A DNA stretch of 36,852 nt. It comes from a virus. How positions within the stretch are numbered: the stretch's first letter is position 1; each line of letters begins with the position of its first letter. Positions 16,831 to 23,701 of the stretch are shown here, piece after piece. The notes below the pieces were generated by a model. The model was not told the DNA's origin. It made no database searches and worked only from the letters and a program-made list of their open reading frames with translations. The translations under genes and the position numbers were made by a program. The stretch lies in the IMG/VR virus record IMGVR_UViG_3300025313_000070, positions 1 through 36,852 of that record. One strand, written 5' to 3'.

Positions 16831-17784
16831 TTAATGTCCAACCGTATGCAAATAGGGGCGCGGCAGCGCGCCAAGCAATGCTGCGCCGCGGCCGATAGCC
16901 TTGGCGATCTTCTTGCCACCAGAAAGCATACGCCGCTTGAATAGTGTCATCCCGCCCGCCAGGAAAAGCGGGGCAGCCACTATTTCGAGAAGTCCGACAG
17001 GGGAAATAACGAGCGATCCGAGAAATGCACGTAGAGCCGCGCCGGTCCCGCCGATTTTTTTCGCTTTCCGGCCGCTATTTGCGCCAGAGCATATTTCCCG
17101 GTACATCTGGGCGAAAAAAGTTTGACGCTCCGGATGACGACGCTCGTGCGTAAGTGCATTGTTTGTATAGATGATTTTAAAACCCATAGCGGTGGCGCGG
17201 GCGAAGAAATCAACATCTTCGCCGCTGCCCAGACCAATCGCTTCATCGAAACGAATGCCAGCCTGGACGATTTTAGTAGAAAATCTAACATTGCATGTGG
17301 AGGCTGCATAACGAATTGCCCCCTCGCGTTTCGATTTCTTGCGCTTTGGGATTGCCCAAAAATCTCCGGAGGGGGATTCGATAAATTCGCGACGCCCTTG
17401 TAAAACCGCCGTGTCAAGATATTCCGGCGCCATTAAATTGGCGAGCCAATCTTGCTCGGCTATTTCGTCGTCATCAATGAAGGCGATCCAATCCGCACAC
17501 ATTGATGTCGCCGTATCGAGCACCGCGTTCCGTGCGCACGCAATGCCACGCCTGGGTTCGTGCACGTAGTAAAGCGGTATCGGGCTGATGTTTACGAATT
17601 CATCGACGATCGTGTCGGCAGCTGGCACCGGCTCGTTATCGACCACGACGATTGCTGCTGAAATGTTCGACGGGATCAGTTGTTGTGTCAAACTGTCCAA
17701 ACAATCCCTGAGCATTTGGGGGCGCTTATGCGTGCAGACACCGACAAGTACAATCTGTCCGTTCATAGGAGTAATGGCGTTCAT
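16831..17784 (-). CDS. Family 2 glycosyltransferase
   Basis: 317 residues from the ATG at 17784, chosen for its AAGGAGAACGCC ribosome site. Domains: an N-terminal GT-A Rossmann core (IVLVGVCTHKRPQMLRDCLDSL, VVVDNEP, RGIACARNAVLD), an Asp-rich metal/nucleotide-sugar motif FIDDDE at residues ~102-107, and 'GSGEDVDFFARA' as the acceptor-side ED motif. The C-terminal ~60 residues hold hydrophobic helices (LVISPVGLLEIVAAPLFLAGG) that probably attach it to the membrane. It probably adds sugar to a lipid-linked or surface glycan. Phage-borne enzymes of this kind often alter host O-antigen and block superinfection, which is inference here. Confidence 0.82.
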   Translation of the reverse strand: MNAITPMNGQIVLVGVCTHKRPQMLRDCLDSLTQQLIPSNISAAIVVVDNEPVPAADTIVDEFVNISPIPLYYVHEPRRGIACARNAVLDTATSMCADWIAFIDDDEIAEQDWLANLMAPEYLDTAVLQGRREFIESPSGDFWAIPKRKKSKREGAIRYAASTCNVRFSTKIVQAGIRFDEAIGLGSGEDVDFFARATAMGFKIIYTNNALTHERRHPERQTFFAQMYREICSGANSGRKAKKIGGTGAALRAFLGSLVISPVGLLEIVAAPLFLAGGMTLFKRRMLSGGKKIAKAIGRGAALLGALPRPYLHTVGH

Positions 17785-17839
17785 GGCGTTCTCCTTCAAG
17801 AAAGACTTTGAGTTTACTTTCGCTGTCGCCTGAGCGTCA

Positions 17840-18970
17840 ATGAGCGGACGGCTTGCCTCTGGAAAAACACCTGTGACGAATTTTACCAATTTCGAGGGCG
17901 TGAGAAGCGGCTACGCCAACCTCTGGGCTGCGATGCGCATCCGGCCGGAGCGTTTGGCCACGGCGCGGGCAATCTCGGCGGGGATCGCCAAGGACCGGCC
18001 GCGTTATGAGGCTGTGGCGAGCCAGACAGGCGTGCCGTGGCACTGGATTGCCATTGTGCATCATCTGGAAAGCGGGCGAAATTTCGCCACGCACCTTCAC
18101 AACGGCGACAGCCTGAGGCGGCGCACGGTGCAGGTGCCCAGCGGACGCCCGCAGGCCGGATCACCGCCGTTCACCTGGGAAGAAAGCGCCATCGATGCGC
18201 TGCAGCTCAAGGGGCTGCATCGGGAAACCGACTGGTCAATCCCCAAGCAGCTCTGGCAGTTCGAGCGCTACAACGGCTTTGGCTACGTCCAAAAGAAAAT
18301 CAATAGTCCGTATGTCTGGAGCTTCTCAAGCCTGTACAGTCATGGCAAATACGTCGCCGATGGGCGCTACTCCGCCTCCGCAATCTCGCAGCAATGCGGC
18401 GCCGCGGTCATTCTCAAATGTCTGCTGGACGCGGGCCACCTCAATCAGGAGATTCCAAGCATGTCCGAATTGAAGCCGTTCTTAGACATCATCAGCGTCG
18501 TCGCGCCCACGGTTGCTACCGCGATCGGTGGTCCAGCCGCGGGCCTAGCTGTCCGGGCACTTGCCGAGGCGCTTGACACTGACGCGACAGCTGGCGCCGT
18601 GGCCACCAAGTTGGACGGCTTTTCTCAGATTGTCGCCGCGCTCAGGGACGCCGAGGCCGAATTTTCCGGCATCGATGCTGCGCCGGTGGTCAAAGCCGAT
18701 CCTGAAGCACCGGCACCAGCGCCGATAAGCCCGAACGGCGTGCTCGTCGATGCGGAGGCATCCGTTGCTAAAACTTTGGTCGCAGCCGCGCTGTTTGTCA
18801 TTGCTTCGGTGTTTGTCAAAGACGCCGCGGCTGCACATTCGATCGCCGACGCGCTCACTCCGATCGCTGTCAGCGTGATCTCTACATTCGGTGGCGTTAC
18901 AATGACCTGGCTGCTACACCGATCTGTGTCCAATGCCAATGCCAACACCATCACAGTGCTGAAAAAATAA
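17840..18970 (+). CDS. Endolysin fused to a 3TM-holin-like domain
   Basis: 376 residues. Residues ~15-200 match a phage peptidoglycan hydrolase pattern: IRPERLATARAISAGI, YEAVASQTGVPWHWIAIVHHLESG (likely catalytic Glu in HHLESG), FATHLHNGD, 'PPFTWEESAIDAL', 'QFERYNGFGY' and 'SPYVWSFSSLY'. From residue 208 (MSELKPFLDI) onward the product resembles 3TM-type phage holins: GGPAAGLAVRALAEAL, an amphipathic charged linker, then two membrane helices (VAKTLVAAALFVIASVFV and ALTPIAVSVISTFGGVTMTWLL). The two parts are in frame without a stop. No signal peptide is seen. Its start lies 55 bp from the divergent glycosyltransferase. Confidence 0.78.
   Translation: MSGRLASGKTPVTNFTNFEGVRSGYANLWAAMRIRPERLATARAISAGIAKDRPRYEAVASQTGVPWHWIAIVHHLESGRNFATHLHNGDSLRRRTVQVPSGRPQAGSPPFTWEESAIDALQLKGLHRETDWSIPKQLWQFERYNGFGYVQKKINSPYVWSFSSLYSHGKYVADGRYSASAISQQCGAAVILKCLLDAGHLNQEIPSMSELKPFLDIISVVAPTVATAIGGPAAGLAVRALAEALDTDATAGAVATKLDGFSQIVAALRDAEAEFSGIDAAPVVKADPEAPAPAPISPNGVLVDAEASVAKTLVAAALFVIASVFVKDAAAAHSIADALTPIAVSVISTFGGVTMTWLLHRSVSNANANTITVLKK
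18447..18463 (+). promoter_or_regulatory. Internal ribosome site for a separate holin product
   Basis: AGGAG at 18447-18451 lies 9 nt before an in-frame ATG at 18461, exactly at the boundary between the hydrolase and the holin-like part of the fused gene. A 169-residue holin could therefore be made in addition to the full-length fusion. The boundary of homology and the start coincide, which supports use of this site. Confidence 0.6.
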
Positions 18971-18987
18971 ACGAGACGCTGCATCAT

Positions 18988-20043
18988 CGCCACCACCCGC
19001 GCCCGGGGGAACCACACTCCGCGCTTTATCAAGCCAATCCTCAATTCGCCACTCCACCCGCGCCCGGGGGAACCCGCTTTACACGATTCCCATGCACGAC
19101 GAATAGCCGCCACCCCACCCGCGCCCGGGGGAACCTCAGGCGCGGGGCGGGAAAGTGCATCAATGTAACGCCACCCCACCCGCGCCCGGGAGAATCCGCG
19201 CCGCTTTTATACCCGATGATCGCATCGACCGCCACCCCACCCGCGCCCGGGGGAACCTTGAGGCCGCTCCCTCGATCATGGACGACGAACCGCCACCCCA
19301 CCCGCGCCCGGGGGAACCTTTTCGGCGAGACCGCAGGACCGGGCGAGCTACCGCCACCCCACCCGCGCCCGGGGGAACCCTCTCCTCAGCTTCCTCGTAA
19401 AGTGCTTCAGGGCGCCACCCCACCCGCGCCCGGGGGAACCTTTTTCCTGGCGAAGTTCGACCAGTTCGCGAACCGCCACCCCACCCGCGCCCGGGGGAAC
19501 CACAGCCAGTTCGCCCCAGGCGTCCGCTACGCGCCGCCACCCCACCCGCGCCCGGGGGAACCCACGCCTCGTCCTCAGGCACGGCTCCAGAGTGACGCCA
19601 CCCCACCCGCGCCCGGGGGAACCTTGGGCACCGACTGGGCGCTGATTGGCAGCCGTCGCCACCCCACCCGCGCCCGGGGGAACCCAGCTTTCAAGCGAGG
19701 TGCGTCCTCAAAGGCGACGCCACCCCACCCGCGCCCGGGGGAACCGATCCCAGGTACAGCAAGCTGCGTTGGCATATCCGCCACCCCACCCGCGCCCGGG
19801 GGAACCAACTCAAGAGCCTGACCGGCGAGCTGGGCAAGCCGCCACCCCACCCGCGCCCGGGGGAACCAATCACCATATGGCGCGCAACGACACCAGCCAC
19901 CGCCACCCCACCCGGGGGAACCCGCGTCCGGTCTCGGCCTTCCCATCGTGATGACGCCACCGCCACCCCACCCGGGGGAACCCCTTTTCCCACCTGTCTT
20001 ACTAGGCACGACCCACGCCACCGCCACCCCACCCGGGGGAACC
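18988..20043 (-). CRISPR. CRISPR array, 18 repeats and 17 spacers
   Basis: On the minus strand the 28-nt repeat starts GGTTCCCCCGGGCGCGGG and ends TGGGGTGGCG. Most spacers are 33 nt, giving a 61-bp period as in type I-E arrays. Plus-strand repeat starts are 18988, 19047, then every 61 bp to 19901, followed by 19955 and 20016 if counted as 28-mers. The end near 18988 is decayed: repeat 1 lacks two C, repeat 2 has C to T, and the fourth repeat (19169) has two changes. The leader is therefore on the cas2 side and transcription is leftward. The last three repeats (19901-19922, 19955-19982, 20016-20043) lack six central bases. None of the spacers obviously matches this window by eye. Confidence 0.97.
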
Positions 20044-20318
20044 TCTAGGGGCTAACTCCCTGAGGCGCAACAGCTTTACTCATTTCAAAGAGCAGGTTCA
20101 CCGAGGCACGTGTGGGTTTTCCGCCTTCAAAACCCTGGTCTTGTCGCAACCCCGAGGGGCCTCCCGTCAACCAGGGAATCCAGTGCCGCTGCCTACCTGG
20201 AAAGGTGGTAGGACTTACAGCGGCAGCCACGCTGACTTGCATCGGCATGACCGGCTTAACGTCCGATCTTTGTATTTTGGCTAAACCGTAGATCGCCGAA
20301 GCGATAGCTGTGTATCTA
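20044..20318 (-). ncRNA. Leader and candidate tracrRNA
   Basis: Between cas2 and the array lie several perfect stems. Stem 1: TGCCGCTG/CAGCGGCA (20184-20191/20218-20225) enclosing CCTACC/GGTAGG (20192-20197/20207-20212). Stem 2: CCCTGGT/ACCAGGG (20133-20139/20170-20176) enclosing CCC/GGG with a 4-nt loop. Stem 3: GGGTTTT/AAAACCC (20114-20120/20129-20135), competing with stem 2 for three bases. At 20095-20122 the minus strand is a partial anti-repeat: against the canonical repeat 19 of 28 positions are complementary and two more are G-U. Anti-repeat at the 3' side after hairpins matches tracrRNA layout in tracr-dependent Cas12 systems. No clear promoter is seen. Confidence 0.5.
20292..20305 (-). 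terminator. UUCG-capped hairpin after cas2
   Basis: Read leftward, ATCGC-TTCG-GCGAT forms a 5-bp stem closed by a C(UUCG)G tetraloop, an extra-stable RNA motif, 14 nt after the cas2 stop. The loop has this form only on the minus strand, supporting leftward RNA. There is no U tract, so it may protect the cas mRNA end or mark processing rather than terminate. Confidence 0.5.
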
Positions 20319-20621
20319 TTATTTCTCGATGCGCGTCAACAGAAAACCATCAACATCGCAAAATTGTTTTACCGTATCACCAAGAACGCGCGAGCCTATG
20401 TTGCCGCTGGCGGCTTTATCGCGCCAAATCATAATGATAGTGCCACGATTCAATGTCTGATACCAATGTGTTATGACTTCCCATATTCTATCACGCGCAT
20501 CACGATTTAGTTGTGGGCTCACATAAATACCAGCAGAAATTTCAATCATTGCTGACCGAAGAAAACCGCGATAGCGCGGTTCAACATCCCGCGTGACAAT
20601 TAATGTCAGAGCGTGGCTCAT
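20319..20621 (-). CDS. cas2: CRISPR adaptation protein Cas2, type I-E-like
   Basis: 100 residues. The pattern LTLIVTRDVEPRYRGFLRSAMIEISAGIYVS aligns with the start of E. coli-type Cas2 ([28 protein letters not shown]), followed by RIWEVITHWYQ and a GTIIMIW strand. It is the dimeric partner that bridges two Cas1 dimers in the spacer integrase. Its ATG overlaps the cas1 stop by 4 bp, so both are translated together. It ends 275 bp from the array. This is the I-E lineage of Cas2, not the ferredoxin-like Cas2 usual for most Cas12 systems. Confidence 0.9.
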   Translation of the reverse strand: MSHALTLIVTRDVEPRYRGFLRSAMIEISAGIYVSPQLNRDARDRIWEVITHWYQTLNRGTIIMIWRDKAASGNIGSRVLGDTVKQFCDVDGFLLTRIEK

Positions 20622-21472
20622 GACTCTACAATCAGAAGTTTTATGCGCTCAATCATCGCAGAGATTAGGTTGTTATCCTCAAACGCGGCTGCAGCTCGTC
20701 GCCTGACAGTCCTTTCAAGGCTCTGCACTTCAGATGCCTCTTTCACGGCACCGAACGCAATGCGCAGCGTGATCGTATCGCGATAAAGATCTGCGACATC
20801 TAAGATAAACGCTTGTGATGAATCTTCGTGAACAAAGCCGAGCTGAGGAATTGCCGCAGTTGCCATCACCGCGATGGCCGCAGCCGCTCTAACCGCGCTA
20901 GAGGCGTGATTGATCGCTTGATTGGGAAGATCAGCGCTGCCTGGATTGCCGCGATCATAGTGCCGACCCTGCCAGTCTATGGAGAACTCCTCAGCGATCT
21001 TGCGGTATGACTCCTTTACGCGCGCCCCCTCTATGCCGCGCAGCACTGCGATATCTCGATGAGGTAAAATCTCACCGAGCCGAAATGCGTACATCTGCCG
21101 AGCGATGGCAAGACGAGACGAAGCCTTGGCCCAAAGTTCAGCTTGCTTACGCGCAAGGGCTGACGTCGCTGTCATCAGTGGCGGCGCGGTGTACAACCTT
21201 ACGCCGCCCTCACCAATAGCGGCGAGTGCTGTACCGTGATTGGCAAGGAGGCGAAGCGCGTCGTGCGTGACGCTCGATCCCGGCCCCAGCAACACGATGC
21301 TAATGGCTTGATGCGGGATTTCGTATTCGCCGGCCTGTAAAGCGCCGCCCGCTGTCATAAAGCGCAGGCAACCATCCGCAACATCAAGTCGCCCGCGATC
21401 CAGCAGAACGAGACCATGACGCGCTGAGTAGGGAATACGGACCTTATCGAGCCCCAAGCGCCCACTAAGCAT
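20618..21472 (-). CDS. cas1: CRISPR integrase Cas1, type I-E-like
   Basis: 284 residues from the ATG at 21472, which has GAGG about 7 nt upstream; a GTG at 21484 would add four residues. The order follows E. coli Cas1: an N-terminal beta domain (SISIVLLGPGSSVTHDALRLL-type, IGEGGVRLY), then the helical catalytic domain. Metal ligands are retained: Glu148 in RGIEGARV, His215 in GFVHEDSS and Asp225/Asp228 in LDVADLYR. The Glu-His and His-Asp spacings of 67 and 13 match E. coli (E141, H208, D221). It should be an active spacer integrase. It overlaps the effector gene by 8 bp, forming one operon. Confidence 0.93.
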   Translation of the reverse strand: MLSGRLGLDKVRIPYSARHGLVLLDRGRLDVADGCLRFMTAGGALQAGEYEIPHQAISIVLLGPGSSVTHDALRLLANHGTALAAIGEGGVRLYTAPPLMTATSALARKQAELWAKASSRLAIARQMYAFRLGEILPHRDIAVLRGIEGARVKESYRKIAEEFSIDWQGRHYDRGNPGSADLPNQAINHASSAVRAAAAIAVMATAAIPQLGFVHEDSSQAFILDVADLYRDTITLRIAFGAVKEASEVQSLERTVRRRAAAAFEDNNLISAMIERIKLLIVES

Positions 21473-23600
21473 TGTGCGCCTCACGATGCTTACGCAGCCG
21501 TTTCTCCGCGTTACGCGCCGCGTTGCGATTACGCGGAAGCACAGCGTCGCAGTCGGTACCGTCTGGCAAAACGCCGATACAGCGTAATAGACGTCTCCCG
21601 TCCTTCATCTGCGGATTCTTCGTTCCGCAACGTGAACATTCTTGAACTTCTGGTTCCAATCTATCTGCGATAAGAACGCTTCCTGGGCCTCGGAGATCGT
21701 TATATTTGTATTCCAGGAACTGCCGTCCCCTGGCCATAGCTACATGGCGCAGTAGCTTGCGTACCGGTTTTAGATTGCGAGGCTTCTTTGCTGCTCCATT
21801 ATCTTCTTTCTTTGCCTCGTTTTTCTTACTCTCGATTTGTTTTTCTTTCTGCTTTTGACGGCGCATCATCGGCGCCACGCTCATTTTTTGAACACTCACC
21901 GCATCAAATTTATGAACGATTTCATTCGTCACACGATGCAAAAATCCGTCACGGCGATCCCTCTCGATCGCCTCGCAGGCTGCCAGCCTGGCAGCGGATT
22001 TATAAAACAGTTTCGATCTCCTCACGCGCGGCCGCTTAAGCGGTTTCAGCGCGTTTGGATCGTGCCCCTTCTCCAATTTTCCAAGCCGCAGCCGCTCTTT
22101 GCGTGCTTTTAGCTTTTTCTCCTTTTCCTTCTGCGCTTCCAGTGCCCTGGAATTTTGTTTGCCTGCGACCAAGTGCACCGCAGTCAATTTCTTGTCGGCT
22201 GGTGGCATGGGGTATTCTTTTGTCTGCCCCCTATTATCATAGGTCGTGAAAACGATGCTCGCGGCGATTTTCACACCCGCTGTACGCCCTGTCTTGGGTA
22301 ACAGTGTAGGCTGCGGGCGTTCCCACTGACACGAGAGATACCACCGATCGCCCTGGCGCCAGATACGCCCTCCGAGCAAACCAAGCTGTGCGCCGATCAC
22401 GAGTCCCGGTTTTAGATTGCGCTCCAGTAGCTCCGCAACGAGCTGACGGGGAATTTCGCAACGCATCGAGCCGCAACCGTTTGGCAACTGCACGCGACCC
22501 GCGGCGACATCGAAAAACATGGTCGTGTTAGGAAAATACACGCTACCGGCGGCATAGGCCTGTTTTTTGAATTTCGGAAATCCGGTCTTCCTGGCGGACT
22601 CGTCGCCAGCGGCGGCCTTCGCGCGCTCTTTGAGCATAGTCTGCAGCGCTTTGACGAGGTCTTTCACCACAGTCTGAGCAGCGTGGCTCGGCAGATCCCC
22701 AATCCACTCAGTACGCGGTTCTGCTTTCAGGCGCGCCATGATCATCGCAAGTTCGTGTTCCCATATGAACAGTCGCGGTCCGGGACAATGATTGGCCGCC
22801 TCTTCGACGATTTTGCAATCGCAGGTTCCACCGTGCGCAATGAGCCAGGCGAGGATATCCTCAGCGCGTCCTGCGAGCTCATGTTTCTCGAAATATGCGA
22901 CCGTGCGCGCGTGCGTGTGGTCGCATTCTTTTTGTTTGAGGCCTCCTCGCAGTGCCCCGAAGAGGTCAAGCAGGATCGCCTGGTCAACAGGCAGGTCGTC
23001 TGCGGGCGCAGCGCGTTTGATTTTTGTCAGCAGCTCGGCGGTAGGCGGCGCCGGGCAATATTTGGCCGCCGTGCTGATTGCTGTGCAATCACACTCGCCC
23101 TTAAAATCCTTAAGCCAGGCGATGATATCTGCTGTCCTGGCTCCGTGTCCGGTCTCATCCAACCATGCGCGCGTCAGTGCATAGGGTTGGTTGACGTTGC
23201 ATTTGCACTTAGCGCCTTTATCCAGGGTATGGCGCAATGCATCGAACAGCCCGAGCAGAATTTTCCGATCCCCTGGAAACCGTTCTCTGGGGGGGTGTTT
23301 TACCGTGCCGTCTCGTTTGAGTACAAATGACCCGTCCTTCTTGCACTTTCCGTGCTGATAGACAATGAGGGCCTTAGCGTGGTTTTCCTCGACAACGCGC
23401 GCCCAGATCGACCGCCAGCCGAGCTTTGAGCGCGTGTTTTTCGCACCGTACGCGGCGGTCTCCAGATTGAGGAGCAGGTTCCATAGGCTGATGCAGCGTC
23501 GCCGCCACATGTCCATCAGCGTCACTTGCCGGTCGGTCGGATAAATTCGCATCTTGGTGCCGCGTAGCACCACGTCATCTTTCTTCTCTCGCTTCGCCAT
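21465..23600 (-). CDS. TnpB/Cas12-like effector with degenerate RuvC
   Basis: 711 residues; AAAGGG precedes the ATG. The N-terminus (TKMRIYPTDRQVTLMDMWRRRCISLWNLLLN) is the TnpB/Cas12 wedge-type opening. Two Cys-rich copies follow at ~114-184 and ~209-274. Residues ~340-435 resemble the TnpB beta-barrel part (FPKFKKQ, FPNTTMFFDVAAGRVQLP). RuvC-I is at ~442-457 (GVKIAASIVFTTYDNRG), with Lys444 where Asp is expected. RuvC-II is at ~565-578 (FDAVSVQKMSVAPM), with Gln571 for Glu. A zinc ribbon uses Cys655, Cys658, Cys674 and Cys684. RuvC-III is at 689-698 (PRNRNAARNA), with Asn691 for Asp. This predicts RNA-guided DNA binding without cleavage. Cas12m is a possible relative, but the subtype is not assignable by eye. 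Confidence 0.85.
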   Translation of the reverse strand: MAKREKKDDVVLRGTKMRIYPTDRQVTLMDMWRRRCISLWNLLLNLETAAYGAKNTRSKLGWRSIWARVVEENHAKALIVYQHGKCKKDGSFVLKRDGTVKHPPRERFPGDRKILLGLFDALRHTLDKGAKCKCNVNQPYALTRAWLDETGHGARTADIIAWLKDFKGECDCTAISTAAKYCPAPPTAELLTKIKRAAPADDLPVDQAILLDLFGALRGGLKQKECDHTHARTVAYFEKHELAGRAEDILAWLIAHGGTCDCKIVEEAANHCPGPRLFIWEHELAMIMARLKAEPRTEWIGDLPSHAAQTVVKDLVKALQTMLKERAKAAAGDESARKTGFPKFKKQAYAAGSVYFPNTTMFFDVAAGRVQLPNGCGSMRCEIPRQLVAELLERNLKPGLVIGAQLGLLGGRIWRQGDRWYLSCQWERPQPTLLPKTGRTAGVKIAASIVFTTYDNRGQTKEYPMPPADKKLTAVHLVAGKQNSRALEAQKEKEKKLKARKERLRLGKLEKGHDPNALKPLKRPRVRRSKLFYKSAARLAACEAIERDRRDGFLHRVTNEIVHKFDAVSVQKMSVAPMMRRQKQKEKQIESKKNEAKKEDNGAAKKPRNLKPVRKLLRHVAMARGRQFLEYKYNDLRGPGSVLIADRLEPEVQECSRCGTKNPQMKDGRRLLRCIGVLPDGTDCDAVLPRNRNAARNAEKRLRKHREAHNA

Positions 23601-23619
23601 CGTTGACCCTTTTTAAAGT

Positions 23620-23695
23620 GGCCGCCGGAGAGATTGGAAACTCCGGCGGCCTTGGATGCGCTGGGCTGCATTTGAGGGGGAGCGGGCGCATCCAA
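23620..23695. promoter_or_regulatory. Two perfect hairpins in the effector leader
   Basis: GGCCGCCGGAG (23620-23630) pairs with CTCCGGCGGCC (23641-23651), and directly beside it TTGGATGCGC (23652-23661) pairs with GCGCATCCAA (23686-23695). Together they fill nearly all of the 101-bp gap upstream of the effector start. The proximal one could end the upstream transcript, control effector translation or be a binding site. There is only a short TTT after the first stem in the leftward direction. Confidence 0.6.
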
Positions 23696-23701
23696 TGCTT
23701 G

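Noticed and set aside
19746-19778. 13-nt identity of spacer 13 (CAGCAAGCTGCGT) to non-coding DNA near 24309
   Set aside because: Too short for a target; a match of this length is plausible by chance in a window of this size.
19041-20032. Several open frames across the repeat array on both strands, with a recurring PPGAGGVA or ATPPAPGG peptide
   Set aside because: They arise from translating the CRISPR repeat; the period and repeat identity explain them fully.
20045-20248. 67-codon leftward frame between cas2 and the array
   Set aside because: It coincides with perfect RNA stems and a partial anti-repeat, has no clear ribosome site and no protein-like pattern.
22683-23330. 215-codon rightward frame inside the effector gene
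   Set aside because: Antisense to a well-supported coding sequence with recognised motifs; it follows from high GC.
20319-23600. Reading the locus as a complete type I-E CRISPR system
   Set aside because: No Cascade genes or cas3 are present; the gene overlapping cas1 is TnpB/Cas12-like with a RuvC-type C-terminus and zinc ribbon.
21465-23600. Reading the effector as an ordinary IS605/IS607 transposon TnpB
   Set aside because: It is twice the usual TnpB length, overlaps cas1 in an operon with an array, has no TnpA gene or transposon ends nearby, and its RuvC residues are replaced.
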